From an uncultured Acidimicrobiales bacterium (GTDB taxonomy: Bacteria > Actinomycetota > Acidimicrobiia > Acidimicrobiales > SHLQ01): a stretch of DNA of 64,000 nucleotides. The notes under the pieces are model-generated. The model did no database searches and had not been told where the DNA came from. It worked only from the letters and a program-made list of their open reading frames with translations. The stretch is taken from NCBI GenBank assembly GCA_938041035.1, contig CALHYX010000051.1:1-64000 (forward strand). Direction: 5' to 3'. Positions 55,042-63,826 of this stretch are shown in pieces; position 1 is the stretch's first letter; the number at the start of each line of letters is the position of its first letter. A program made the translations under genes and the position numbers.

Positions 55042-55862
55042 ACTGGAAGCACGTGAAGACCGTTGCCCGCACCGACCTGCGCCAGCTGGCCCAGGCGAAG
55101 GACTTCTGGGTTCCGATGTCGATCCTGGGCGCCATTTTCTTCGTGGTCGTGCCGACCATTCTTCTCCTGGCGCTCACGTCGCTGGGCGACGTCGAAGCCA
55201 TATCCAAGGTGGCCGATGCCGTGGAGGTTCTGCCCCAGCAGGCCCAGGAGCAGATCCAGGGCGACACCGATGCCGGCCGGGCCTCCTATGCCCTCGCCGT
55301 GTTCTTGTTCGCCCCGGTGGCCATCGTGGTGCCGCTCACCATCTCCACCGCGGTCGGCGCGGCGACCATCGTCGGCGAACGCGAGCGCGGCACCGGTGAG
55401 TTCCTGGCCCACTCCCCGGCGGGAACCCGCGAGATCTACATGGGCAAGCTCATCGCCAGCCTGATCCCCGGCTACGCGACCACGATCGTGGGCTTCGGTA
55501 TCTACTCGATCATCGTGAACGTCATCGTCGGGCCGGAGGTCGGTGGCTGGTTCTTCCCGACCAAGCAGTGGTGGATCCTCATGTTGTGGGTGGTCCCACC
55601 GTTCCTCGCCATCACCTTGTCGGTGGTGCTGCGGCTCTCCGCCCGGGTGAAGAGCACCGCGGCTGCTCAGCAGGCATCGGGCCTGGTCACGTTGCCGCTC
55701 ATCGGCATCGCCTACAGCCAGTCGACCGGCGCCCTGTTCGGTGCCGACCGCACGTCGGCCCTGATCGGCGGCATCGCATGGGGCGTCGCGGCGATCGGGC
55801 TGTACAAGGGCATGAAGTCCGTCAGCCGAGGCCGGTTGCTCGGCGTCGCAGACGAGATGTAG
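55038..55862 (+). CDS. ABC-2 type transporter permease
   Basis: Integral membrane partner of the preceding ATPase, 274 aa with about six helices (MSILGAIFFVVVPTILLLAL, VFLFAPVAIVVPLTIS, YATTIVGFGIYSIIVNVIVG, ILMLWVVPPFLAITLSVVLR). GERERGTGEFLAHSPAGTREIYMGK is the conserved cytoplasmic coupling segment of ABC-2 permeases. GTG start, translationally coupled. The last codons and stop are tandemly duplicated downstream. Confidence 0.9.
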   Translation: MNWKHVKTVARTDLRQLAQAKDFWVPMSILGAIFFVVVPTILLLALTSLGDVEAISKVADAVEVLPQQAQEQIQGDTDAGRASYALAVFLFAPVAIVVPLTISTAVGAATIVGERERGTGEFLAHSPAGTREIYMGKLIASLIPGYATTIVGFGIYSIIVNVIVGPEVGGWFFPTKQWWILMLWVVPPFLAITLSVVLRLSARVKSTAAAQQASGLVTLPLIGIAYSQSTGALFGADRTSALIGGIAWGVAAIGLYKGMKSVSRGRLLGVADEM

Positions 55863-55888
55863 ACCGCGTCGCAGACGAGATGTAGACC
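55843..55888 (+). repeat. 23-bp tandem duplication spanning the permease stop codon
   Basis: GCGTCGCAGACGAGATGTAGACC is present twice, head to tail without mismatch. The first copy contains the last codons and TAG of the permease gene; the second is non-coding. Confidence 0.9.
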
Positions 55889-55894
55889 GCGCCC

Positions 55895-56641
55895 TTACTC
55901 GAGCGACTGCATGATGTCGTCGGGGATGTCGAAGTTCGAGAACACGTCCTGCACGTCGTCGTGATCGTCGAGTTGGTCGATCAGATTCAGCACCGATTTG
56001 GCCGATCCCGAGTCGTCGAGTGCGACCGTCTGGGTCGGCAACATCGACAGATCACACGAGGAGAACGCGATCTCCGCGGCTTCGAGCCCGTCGCGCAGAC
56101 CGTTGAGGTCGGTGGGCTCGCACGTCATCCGCCAGGTGTCGCCCTCGTCGACAAGGTCTTCGGCCCCATGGTCCATGGCGACCATCATCAGCTCGTCCTC
56201 GTCGAGGCTGCGGTCGAGGATGACCACGCCTTTGCGCTCGAACTGCCAGGCGACGGCGCCCGGCTTGGCCAGGTCGCCACCGTTCTTCGACAGCAGCGAA
56301 CGAATGTCGGCGCCGGTGCGGTTGCGGTTGTCGGTGAGGGCCTCGATGTACAGCGACACGCCGTGAGGCGCGTATCCCTCGTAGGTGATGGGTTCGTAGT
56401 TGACGCCCTCGAGTTCGCCGGTTCCTCGCTTGACCGCCCGTTCGATGGTGTCGAGGGGCACCGAGTTGTCCCGCGCCTTTTGGAACATGGTTCGCAGCGT
56501 TGGGTTGGCGTCGGGGTCACCGCCGCCGGTACGGGCCGCGACCTCGACCTGTTTGATCAACTTGGCGAAGAGCTTGCCGCGCTTGGCGTCGGCGGCGCCC
56601 TTTTTGTGTTTGATGGTGGCCCACTTGGAGTGACCCGACAT
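55895..56641 (-). CDS. yebC: YebC/PmpR family (TACO1-like) protein
   Basis: Protein of 248 aa with the invariant start MSGHSKWATIKHKKGAADAKRGKLFAKL and EGYAPHGVSLYIEALTDNRNRT in the middle. Family members were called transcription regulators, and more recent work ties them to translation of difficult proline stretches by the ribosome. It lies 27 nt downstream of pdxT on the same strand, in the pdxS-pdxT-yebC order common in actinobacteria. Confidence 0.95.
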   Translation of the reverse strand: MSGHSKWATIKHKKGAADAKRGKLFAKLIKQVEVAARTGGGDPDANPTLRTMFQKARDNSVPLDTIERAVKRGTGELEGVNYEPITYEGYAPHGVSLYIEALTDNRNRTGADIRSLLSKNGGDLAKPGAVAWQFERKGVVILDRSLDEDELMMVAMDHGAEDLVDEGDTWRMTCEPTDLNGLRDGLEAAEIAFSSCDLSMLPTQTVALDDSGSAKSVLNLIDQLDDHDDVQDVFSNFDIPDDIMQSLE

Positions 56642-56668
56642 CGACAGCCTCCTGAGACGACGAAGCGC

Positions 56669-57256
56669 TCAGCTTACTCCGGTCGCCACCTGGTCGATGA
56701 AGTACCGGTGCAGCCGGCCATCGGCGGACAGCTCGGGGTGAAACGATGCCGCGAGCACGTGATCGCGTCGGCACAGCACCGGCCGTCCGTCGACCGATGC
56801 GAGTACGTCGACGTCGGCCCCGACCTGTTCGATTCCGGGCGCTCGGATGAACACCGCCGGGAACATGCCCCCGATCACGTCGACGGCGAGGTCGGTCTCA
56901 AAGGAGTCGACCTGGCGGCCGTAGGCGTTGCGGCGCACGGAGATGTCGAGCGCAGCGAAGCTGCGCTGGTCGGGGCGCCCGTCCGCGATGTCGGACGCGA
57001 GCAGGATCAGGCCCGCGCACGTTCCGAACACGGGCATGGCCGCGTCCAGCCGAGCCTCGATGGCATCGAACAGCCCCGAGCTTTCGAGCAGCATCGACAT
57101 GGTCGTCGACTCGCCGCCGGGCATCACGAGCGCACCCACGTCGTCGAGGTGCTCGGGCCGACGAACCTCGACGGCTTCGACGCCGAGCTCCTCGAGCACG
57201 GCGATATGGCGGGCGAAAGCGCCTTGCAGCGCCAGTACGCCGACGGGGGTGGTCAC
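56669..57256 (-). CDS. pdxT: pyridoxal 5'-phosphate synthase glutaminase subunit PdxT
   Basis: Class I glutamine amidotransferase of 195 aa supplying ammonia to PdxS. Visible are [32 protein letters not shown], the nucleophile Cys in [11 protein letters not shown] and the His/Glu of ASFHPELS, so the triad is complete. The GTG overlaps the pdxS stop (GTGA). Confidence 0.96.
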   Translation of the reverse strand: MTTPVGVLALQGAFARHIAVLEELGVEAVEVRRPEHLDDVGALVMPGGESTTMSMLLESSGLFDAIEARLDAAMPVFGTCAGLILLASDIADGRPDQRSFAALDISVRRNAYGRQVDSFETDLAVDVIGGMFPAVFIRAPGIEQVGADVDVLASVDGRPVLCRRDHVLAASFHPELSADGRLHRYFIDQVATGVS

Positions 57257-58140
57257 CAGCCGCGTTCGGCGAATTTCAGCGTGTCGTCCATACCGATACC
57301 CGTCATCGGCGCGCCGAGGCCTCGGCTGACCTTGGCCAGAATGTCGGCGTCGGCGAAGTTGGTGGTCGCCTCGACGATGGCCTTGGCGCGCGGGGCCGGG
57401 TCGTCGCTCTTGAAGATGCCCGAGCCCACGAACACCGCTTCGGCGCCGAGCTGCATGGCGAGCGCGGCGTCGGCGGGGGTGGCGAGGCCGCCGGCGCAGA
57501 ACAGCGGCACGGGCAGGGTTCCCGTCTCGGCGATTTCCTGCACGAGCGGGAGGGGAGCCTGGAGCTGCTTGGCCCAGTCGAACAGTTCGGCCGAGTCGGC
57601 CTGACCGATCTTCTTGATGTCGCCGATGATCGAACGGAGGTGGCGCACGGCCTCGATGACATTGCCGGTTCCCGCCTCACCCTTGGAACGGATCATGCAG
57701 GCGCCTTCGCTGATCCGGCGCAGTGCTTCGCCGAGGTTCGTCGCCCCGCACACGAATGGAACCGTAAAGGCCCATTTGTCGATGTGGTGCGCCTCATCGG
57801 CCGGGCTGAGGACCTCGCTCTCGTCGACATAGTCGACGCCCAGTGCCTCGAGGATCTGGGCCTCGACGAAATGCCCGATTCGGGCCTTGGCCATGACCGG
57901 AATGGTGACCGCGGCCTGGATGCCGTCGATCATCTCGGGGTCGCTCATTCGGGCGATGCCGCCGTCGACGCGAATGTCGGCGGGTACCCGTTCGAGAGCC
58001 ATGACGGCGACCGCGCCGGCATCCTCGGCCACCTTGGCCTGCTCGGGATTGACGACGTCCATGATGACGCCGCCCTTCAGCATCTCGGCCAACCCCCGCT
58101 TGACGAGGGTGGACCCGGTCTGGCGCTCGTTTTCGCTCAT
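57253..58140 (-). CDS. pdxS: pyridoxal 5'-phosphate synthase lyase subunit PdxS
   Basis: TIM-barrel synthase of 295 aa that makes PLP from ribose 5-phosphate, glyceraldehyde 3-phosphate and ammonia. [22 protein letters not shown], the first active Lys region [12 protein letters not shown], and [28 protein letters not shown] are standard. It forms a dodecamer with PdxT. The ATG lies only eight nt after a -10-like TATAGG, with no Shine-Dalgarno, so the message is probably leaderless. Confidence 0.97.
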   Translation of the reverse strand: MSENERQTGSTLVKRGLAEMLKGGVIMDVVNPEQAKVAEDAGAVAVMALERVPADIRVDGGIARMSDPEMIDGIQAAVTIPVMAKARIGHFVEAQILEALGVDYVDESEVLSPADEAHHIDKWAFTVPFVCGATNLGEALRRISEGACMIRSKGEAGTGNVIEAVRHLRSIIGDIKKIGQADSAELFDWAKQLQAPLPLVQEIAETGTLPVPLFCAGGLATPADAALAMQLGAEAVFVGSGIFKSDDPAPRAKAIVEATTNFADADILAKVSRGLGAPMTGIGMDDTLKFAERGW

Positions 58141-58148
58141 CCACCGAG

Positions 58149-58178
58149 CCTATAGCCGGGCAGGATTTTTTACCGCAA
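58149..58178 (-). promoter_or_regulatory. probable pdxST promoter, leaderless
   Basis: On the minus strand TTGCGG (58178-58173) and TATAGG (58154-58149) are separated by 18 nt. The ATG of pdxS begins eight nt beyond the -10 hexamer, where transcription would normally start. Confidence 0.5.
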
Positions 58179-58202
58179 GTTGATTACCGGTCCCGGGCGG
58201 GG

Positions 58203-59354
58203 TCAGGCCCCGTGGGTGGAGCGGTAATTGATGGCTTCATCGGGGGTGAAGGCCGTGGTCTCGCCGGGCTGGGGAAAGGCCACCCACGTCGATCCGGGCG
58301 ACAGGCCGATGGGCTGACCGGAGCCGTCGAGCAACGTGTAGGCGTCGCCCACCTCGCTGCGGTTCCACGTACCTTCGATCACCCCACCGCGGGTGAGCAC
58401 CCACGCCTTGCCGGAGCCGACGGTGAACGCCTGCGGCGACTCCGCATCGGCCGCGCTCTGGCCGTACTCGGTCTGGAGCACGACAACGTTCGTCGGGTTC
58501 ACCTGGCCACCGTCGGCCGCCAGGTGCGGCGTGTCGCCCTGGAAGCGCAGCCACCCGGCTTCGCCGTCCCAGACATAGGCGACGTGGGCGTCCTGGTTGG
58601 TGGTCAGCTGCACGCCACCACCCGAACCGATCAGGTCGATGGACTCGCTGTAGCCAAAGATCGGCAGCTGGGGCACCTCGGGTTCACCGAGCGCCGCGAT
58701 GACCGGAGCGGTGAGCCCGATCAGATTGTGCGGCGCCGGCCGGTCCTGCATCCGGTACCAGCTCTGCTCGGTCTTGTCTTCGATGTAGTTGAACCGGGCG
58801 AGCGTCTCGCGTTCGGCAGCCGCGTCGAGCTGCGCCTTCACCGTCGGGTTCGACCCGGCGTACACCAGCCGGGCGATCCGCAGGTTCGCGAGCGCGTCGA
58901 TGTCGCTCGTTCGGGCCGACCGCAGAGGACCGACCTCGTCGGGAATGTCGGACTGGAAGATCGCCAGCAGGCGGGTCTTGTCGTTCTCGACCAGCAGTTC
59001 CATCACGATGTCGGCCCGGTTCAACCCGACCTGGGGGCGGGCCTGGTCATCGTTGTCGATCTTGAACCCGAGCGCCGGGCGGCTCGCCAGCGTCGGGTCG
59101 GTGAGGTCGCGCCCGGTCAGCGGCTCAATGGCGCGTCCGGCTTCGGGAGCCGGCGCCGGAGCCACCGTGCCGGCGGGGGCATCCTCGGCATCGGCTGATC
59201 CCTCCCCATCCCCGTCGCCATCGCCATCGCCGTCGCCGTCATCGGCAGCCGCGCCCGAATCCTCGGAGTCGGTGGCGGCGTCGTCACCGCCACCGCAGGC
59301 GGCCGCGAGCATCGCAAAGCAGGCGAGAAGGGCGATCAAACGCCAGATTTTCAT
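58203..59354 (-). CDS. DUF3048 (YerB-like) lipoprotein
   Basis: Lipoprotein of 383 aa. Signal MKIWRLIALLACFAMLAAAC with lipobox AAAC at Cys20. A disordered acidic stretch (about 25-60) has six Asp-Gly dipeptides. DUF3048 domain from about 85: DDQARPQVGLNRADIVMELLVE, IPDEVGPLRSARTSDID, then GWLRFQGDTPH and FTVGSGKAWVLTRGGVIEGTW near the end. The function is not established; it is presumably in the cell envelope. It is 5 nt upstream of nothing on its strand but follows the M48-like gene by 5 nt, so the two are likely cotranscribed. Confidence 0.88.
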   Translation of the reverse strand: MKIWRLIALLACFAMLAAACGGGDDAATDSEDSGAAADDGDGDGDGDGDGEGSADAEDAPAGTVAPAPAPEAGRAIEPLTGRDLTDPTLASRPALGFKIDNDDQARPQVGLNRADIVMELLVENDKTRLLAIFQSDIPDEVGPLRSARTSDIDALANLRIARLVYAGSNPTVKAQLDAAAERETLARFNYIEDKTEQSWYRMQDRPAPHNLIGLTAPVIAALGEPEVPQLPIFGYSESIDLIGSGGGVQLTTNQDAHVAYVWDGEAGWLRFQGDTPHLAADGGQVNPTNVVVLQTEYGQSAADAESPQAFTVGSGKAWVLTRGGVIEGTWNRSEVGDAYTLLDGSGQPIGLSPGSTWVAFPQPGETTAFTPDEAINYRSTHGA

Positions 59355-59359
59355 ATGGA

Positions 59360-60100
59360 TCAGAGCTCCCGAAGAAAGTCGATCCGCTGCCCCAGTGGGG
59401 CCCGGTCATAGACCGTTTCGCTGCCAGCGCCGAGCGGGTCGGCGATCCAGAGGTGGGCGGTGGCCGGAGAGGCCGACGCCACGACGGTCGACCCGGAGGC
59501 AACCTTTTCGAGCACCTTGATCATCGCTGGTGGATAGCGGGTGATGGACACCCCTTCTTCATCGGCGACGAACGGCACCCGGTTGACAACAAGTCGATCG
59601 CGAAGCGCGGAACCCAGCGCGCCGGGGGCGAGCAGCGATAGTCCCGCGGTGGTGGTCGCGTCGGCCTGCCCATCCCGTCTGGTCAGGGCAAACAGGTGCG
59701 CGAGCAGCGCTTCGAGTTCCATGCGGTCGAGCGCTCCGAGCAGCCCGCGCGTGAAGACCAACGTGGGACCCGATGCATCGACCAACGCGGCCGCGTTGCG
59801 CGATTCGTCGTTCACGTAGGTGAGGCGGGCCTCGGTAAAACCGTGGGAGGCGACGAGCCCCTCGGCCACGTTGAACAGCCGGGGGTGTTCCTCGGCGCGC
59901 AGCTCGGCGACGTGGAGCGAGCCGAGAGCTCGCCCGTCGGTCGTGCGGGCCACCCAGAGGAACAGGGCCGCACCCGCGATGAGGCCGAGTACCAGGGCCG
60001 CCCACCACGGCAGGCCGACCAGGAGCAGCACCACGAGCACGACCAGGGCGAGCACGATGGCGGGCAACGCCAGGTACGGGAGAAAGCGGTTCGATGGCAT
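59360..60100 (-). CDS. M48/HtpX-like membrane protein lacking the zinc motif
   Basis: Protein of 246 aa. Two N-terminal helices (LPAIVLALVVLVVLLLVG, WAALVLGLIAGAALFLWVA) are followed by a region laid out as in HtpX-like M48 peptidases: HPRLFNVAEGLVASHGF, then GLLGALDRMELEALLAHLFAL where an HExxH helix would be expected, and a C-terminal HLWIADPLG / PLGQRIDFL like the usual end of the family. The helix reads AHLFAL, so the zinc ligands and catalytic Glu are missing. It is probably a pseudo-peptidase. A TTG three codons upstream of the ATG is possible. Cotranscribed with the DUF3048 gene. Confidence 0.7.
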   Translation of the reverse strand: MPSNRFLPYLALPAIVLALVVLVVLLLVGLPWWAALVLGLIAGAALFLWVARTTDGRALGSLHVAELRAEEHPRLFNVAEGLVASHGFTEARLTYVNDESRNAAALVDASGPTLVFTRGLLGALDRMELEALLAHLFALTRRDGQADATTTAGLSLLAPGALGSALRDRLVVNRVPFVADEEGVSITRYPPAMIKVLEKVASGSTVVASASPATAHLWIADPLGAGSETVYDRAPLGQRIDFLREL

Positions 60101-60310
60101 ACCGGCCAAAGGCTATCGGTGGAACACGGCGGTGGGGGCGCACCGTCGCCCCTCGGGGCTCAACCCGCTCGCCCGGGGGCCGATTGGAACCCCGGGTCCA
60201 CCCCGTTTCAGCCTCCCGACCACTGTTTTTCTCTCCTGCCGTTTCTGTCTCTCTTATCTGTCTCTTTCCCGTCTATTCCCTCCAAGTCCCTCCAAGCCTC
60301 AGGAATCACT

Positions 60311-61054
60311 GTGACGAGCACCGCCGTCTCCGACCGCATCGAACGCGAAAAGTCGTTCCACGACCATCGGTTCGGGACCGAAAAAGTCCGCCAAACCGAC
60401 AAGTTCTACCGGGCGACCGAGACCGCCACCGCGGCCTACGACCACCTGGTGCGCACCGTCGACTCCTCGAGGGCGCTGGAGTACGGCTGCGGCCGGGGTT
60501 CATCCGCCTTTGATCTGGCCGCCGCCGGTACCGACGTCATCGGCATCGACATCAGCGACGTGGCCATCGAGATGGCCACCGACGAAGCCGAGGCCCGGGG
60601 GGTCGAGGCCACGTTCCTGGCGATGAACGCCGAAGCACTCGACTTCGAGGATGCCTCGTTCGACCTCGTGATCGGGTCGGGCATTCTGCATCATCTCGAC
60701 CTGGAACTCGCCGTCGCCGAGATCACCCGGGTGCTCGAACCCGGTGGCCGCGCGGTGTTTCTCGAGCCCATGGGGTACAACCCGTTGATCAACCTCTACC
60801 GGCGCATGACGCCGGAGATCCGCACCCCGGACGAACATCCGTTGCTGCGGCGAGACCTCGACCTGTTCGATCGGTCGTTCTCGACGACCGATGTCAGCTT
60901 CCACGGGCTGTCGACCCTCGGCGCAGCGCCCCTGCTCGACCTACCGGGTGGACCGACGATGCTACGCGCCGCCCAGGCGATCGACGCCAGGCTCCTCGCG
61001 GTCCCCTACGTGCAGCTGCTCGGCTGGATCGTCGTACTCGACTTCACCCGCTAG
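60311..61054 (+). CDS. class I SAM-dependent methyltransferase
   Basis: UbiE/Methyltransf_11-type enzyme of 247 aa. Motif I ALEYGCGRGSSAFDLAAAG near 60, GIDISDVAIEMA as the acidic strand, SFDLVIGSGILHHLD near 120 and ITRVLEPGGRAVFLEPMG near 140. The C-terminal 85 residues, with HPLLRRDLDLFDRSF and hydrophobic helices, may bind a lipid or membrane. GTG start with AGGAA six nt upstream. Its leader is strikingly pyrimidine-rich. The stop overlaps the lemA stop on CTAG. Confidence 0.87.
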   Translation: MTSTAVSDRIEREKSFHDHRFGTEKVRQTDKFYRATETATAAYDHLVRTVDSSRALEYGCGRGSSAFDLAAAGTDVIGIDISDVAIEMATDEAEARGVEATFLAMNAEALDFEDASFDLVIGSGILHHLDLELAVAEITRVLEPGGRAVFLEPMGYNPLINLYRRMTPEIRTPDEHPLLRRDLDLFDRSFSTTDVSFHGLSTLGAAPLLDLPGGPTMLRAAQAIDARLLAVPYVQLLGWIVVLDFTR

Positions 61055-61611
61055 TTGTCGAACGAGACCTGAACGTTCTCGCGGCTGTCGCCGTCGGTCT
61101 CGAAGTACTCGCGCTCGGTGAAGTTGAACAGACCGGCGAAGATCACACCCGGGAACTGCTGGATCTTGGTGTTGTACTTCAGCACGCTGTCGTTGTAGGC
61201 CTGCCGGGCGAACGCGATGCGCCCCTCTGTGCCGGTGAGCTCTTCCTGGAGTTCGAGGAAGTTCTGGTTGGCCTTGAGGTCGGGGTAGGCCTCCGAAACG
61301 GCGAACAGCGACTTGAGCGCTCCGGTCAACATGTTCTCCGACTGCGCCTGAGCGGCAGGGCCGGTGGCCGACACCGCCATGTTGCGGGCCTGGATGACGG
61401 ACTCGAGGGTCTCTTTTTCGTGGCTGGCGTAGCCCTTGACCGTTTCGAGCAGGTTGGGGATGAGGTCGTAGCGCCGCTTGAGTTGCACATCGATCTGGGC
61501 CCACGCGTTCTCGACCCGGTTCCGCAACTTGACCAGGCCGTTGTACTGCCCGACAACGAACAACACCAGCAAGACGATGAGTACCAGGATGACGATCAAT
61601 ACGATTTCCAC
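61051..61611 (-). CDS. LemA family protein
   Basis: Membrane-anchored protein of 186 aa. An N-terminal helix (IVLIVILVLIVLLVLFVVG) is followed by YNGLVKLRNRVENAWAQIDVQLKRRYDLIPNLLETVKGYA, the LemA signature, and a helical domain ending FPGVIFAGLFNFTEREYFE. Family function is unclear. The GTG start has GGAGG six nt upstream. Confidence 0.93.
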   Translation of the reverse strand: MEIVLIVILVLIVLLVLFVVGQYNGLVKLRNRVENAWAQIDVQLKRRYDLIPNLLETVKGYASHEKETLESVIQARNMAVSATGPAAQAQSENMLTGALKSLFAVSEAYPDLKANQNFLELQEELTGTEGRIAFARQAYNDSVLKYNTKIQQFPGVIFAGLFNFTEREYFETDGDSRENVQVSFDN

Positions 61612-61701
61612 GAATGCCTCCGAAAGCGTCGCGCTTGGCGGACTTCCCGCCGCCACCCCGAACCCGGGGCGATTCCAGCATAGGGGAACATGCGGGAAGA
61701 G

Positions 61702-61740
61702 CACGGAGATGAACACGGAGATGAACACGGAGATGAGCAC
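61702..61740. repeat. 12-nt tandem repeat upstream of lemA
   Basis: CACGGAGATGAA is repeated three times (the third with one change) plus three bases of a fourth unit, in the gap between pimA and lemA. Confidence 0.85.
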
Positions 61741-61786
61741 GGGTGACTCGGTCACCGGGTCCGCGATTCCCGGCTGTCGCCAGCCC

Positions 61787-62863
61787 CTAGCGCGCCGGCG
61801 TCATCTCGCGGTAAATGGCCAGGTAACGGTCGGCAAGCGAACCCATACTGAACTCCCTCGCCCGCTGGCGGCCCGACTCGATGAGGCCCTGTGCGGTCTC
61901 GGGCTGGAACAGCACCTCGTCGAGTGCGACCGCCAGCGCATCGACGTCTCCGGGTGTGACCAGTCGGGCATCGGCCCCTCGGCGCGCCACCGTGGCGTAT
62001 CCGTCGAGGTCGCTGGCGACGACGGCGACCTCGGCGGCCATGGCCTCGAGGAGCACCACACCGAACGACTCGCCGCGCAGCGACGGGGCACAAAAGACGT
62101 CGGCCCCTCGGAGACGAGCGACTTTGTCGGCCTCGGTCAGCCGGCCCAGCCACTCGATGCGGGGGTCGCCCGCCACCTTGCGTTGGAGCCGCTCGGTCTC
62201 GGGCCCGTCGCCGGCCACCCACAGCCGCACCGACGCGGGCAGCCGGACCATGGCGTCGAGCAGGACCTCGAGACCCTTGCGCGGCTCGTGTCGGGCGACG
62301 AAGAAGATCGTTGGACCATCGGCTTTGTGGGGCTGAGCGCCCGCGTAGCGGGCGATCTCGACTCCGTTGAACAGCACGTCGAAGTCACCCCCAACGGCGC
62401 GTTGGGCCATCTCGCGGGCGGCTTCGGAAACGGCGACCGATCGATCGATGCGACGACCCAACCATCGCACCCCTGCCCCGAGCCGGTCATAGGCGGTGCT
62501 GCCACCGGCGGCGTGGAACGTCCCGACGATCGGGGTCGGTCGCAGCACGAGGCTGGTCATGGTGGGGCCGGGAACGAGCGGCTCGTGCAGGTGCAAGATG
62601 TCGAAGTCTTCGTCGCGGATCGCCCGGATGGTGCGCAACTGCGCCGACGGGTCGGGGGCGATGGGGGCCATCGATCCGTTCGCCGCGGTCGGCAGGGAAT
62701 TGCCGAGCGGCGTAACCCCGGCGTCGGGCGGCGGACCGTCGCAGGGCCCCAGGACGCGCACCTGCTGGTCGCGTTCGCGCAACGCTCTGGCTAGTCCCAG
62801 TACCTGCCCCTGCACCCCGCCCGGCACGGTGAGGCTGTACGGGCTTACGATCCCGATTCGCAC
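61787..62863 (-). CDS. pimA: phosphatidyl-myo-inositol mannosyltransferase PimA-like GT4
   Basis: GDP-mannose-dependent GT-B glycosyltransferase of 358 aa that adds the first mannose to phosphatidylinositol on the cytoplasmic face. The N-terminus IGIVSPYSLTVPGGVQGQVLGLARAL matches PimA closely, with DILHLHEPLVPG and FHAAGG as acceptor-side motifs. The C-terminal half has FVARHEPRKGLEVLLDAM and APSLRGESFGVVLLEAMA, the GT4 nucleotide-sugar site. It lies 9 nt after the acyltransferase gene. The neighbours make the assignment strong. Confidence 0.93.
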   Translation of the reverse strand: MRIGIVSPYSLTVPGGVQGQVLGLARALRERDQQVRVLGPCDGPPPDAGVTPLGNSLPTAANGSMAPIAPDPSAQLRTIRAIRDEDFDILHLHEPLVPGPTMTSLVLRPTPIVGTFHAAGGSTAYDRLGAGVRWLGRRIDRSVAVSEAAREMAQRAVGGDFDVLFNGVEIARYAGAQPHKADGPTIFFVARHEPRKGLEVLLDAMVRLPASVRLWVAGDGPETERLQRKVAGDPRIEWLGRLTEADKVARLRGADVFCAPSLRGESFGVVLLEAMAAEVAVVASDLDGYATVARRGADARLVTPGDVDALAVALDEVLFQPETAQGLIESGRQRAREFSMGSLADRYLAIYREMTPAR

Positions 62864-62872
62864 CGGCGCAGC

Positions 62873-63820
62873 CTACCGGTTCATTCCCGGCGAGCCCGTA
62901 GTGTGCTCCGGCTCGACCGCGAAGCCGGCCGAGGCGAGGGCTTCGTGGTCGCTCGGCCAGTTCGGTTGCATCAGGTGCCACTGCTCCGGCGCGACCCGGA
63001 TCAGCGCTTCGAGTTCGTGGGCGAGGTCCTGGGTCACCCGGCGTACGTCGTCGCGCAACTTCCCCCGCCGAACCGTCTCGACGGGGGGCTTGGCGATGCC
63101 GTGACAGCCGTGGTCCCGCAGATAGACGGCCGTGGGGAGCAGCGGGGCGCCGGTGCGCAACCCCATCATCGCCGGCCCGGCGGGCATGCGGGTCATCTCG
63201 CCGAAGAACTCGACCTCGACCGACGATCCGCCGACGTCGCGGTCGGCGAGCAGCACCACGATGTCGCGATCCTTGATCGCCTGGAGCAGGCCCGGCCCGG
63301 TCTCGGGTGCGCCGAGGGTCAAGATGTTCATACCCAGCCCGCGCCGGAAGTCGAGGAACCACTCGTACAACTCGGGGGGATCGAGCGCCTCGGCGACGGC
63401 GGTGACCCGAAAGCCGGGCACGAGGGCCAGCCAGAACCCGGCCCATTCCCAACTGCCGAGGTGGGGCATCACCAGAATCGGTGCCGTGCCGGCCTCGCGC
63501 GCGGCCACCAGGTGTTCGAATCCCTCGTGGGTAAAGCCGGTATCGACTTCGGCGATCGGCGTTTTCGGCAGCCGGAAGCTGTCGATGTAGTAGCGGGCAT
63601 AGCTGGCGAAGGCGGCGTCCACCATGGCGTCGAGTTCCGACCCACCGAGGTGGCTTCCGACGACGCGCCGCAGGTGGCGTCGCACGAGGAACCGGCGGCG
63701 GGCGTCGAGACGCGCCGCCACCTTTCCGGCCGCCCGGCCCGCTCCCCCGCGCGCACCGGCGGGGATGCGCTCGGCGAGGGCGGCGACCGCCTGGTAGGCG
63801 GTGACTACGTCAGGTCCCAC
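62873..63820 (-). CDS. phosphatidylinositol mannoside acyltransferase (PatA-like, LpxL/HtrB superfamily)
   Basis: Membrane-associated acyltransferase of 315 aa. The catalytic HX4(D/E)-type motif is in ILVMPHLGSWEWAGF near residue 120. DIVVLLADRDVGGSSVEVEFFGE near 190 has the conserved acidic and Arg residues, and APLLPTAVYLRD and PEQWHLMQPNW near the C-terminus are the usual HtrB-like blocks. By family and position it acylates the mannose of PIM1. GTG start. It sits between pgsA and pimA as in mycobacteria. Confidence 0.9.
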   Translation of the reverse strand: MGPDVVTAYQAVAALAERIPAGARGGAGRAAGKVAARLDARRRFLVRRHLRRVVGSHLGGSELDAMVDAAFASYARYYIDSFRLPKTPIAEVDTGFTHEGFEHLVAAREAGTAPILVMPHLGSWEWAGFWLALVPGFRVTAVAEALDPPELYEWFLDFRRGLGMNILTLGAPETGPGLLQAIKDRDIVVLLADRDVGGSSVEVEFFGEMTRMPAGPAMMGLRTGAPLLPTAVYLRDHGCHGIAKPPVETVRRGKLRDDVRRVTQDLAHELEALIRVAPEQWHLMQPNWPSDHEALASAGFAVEPEHTTGSPGMNR

Positions 63821-63826
63821 GCAGGG

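Noticed and set aside
61702..61755. CRISPR-like or regulatory array upstream of lemA
   Set aside because: Units are only 12 nt with no spacers. It is a simple tandem repeat.
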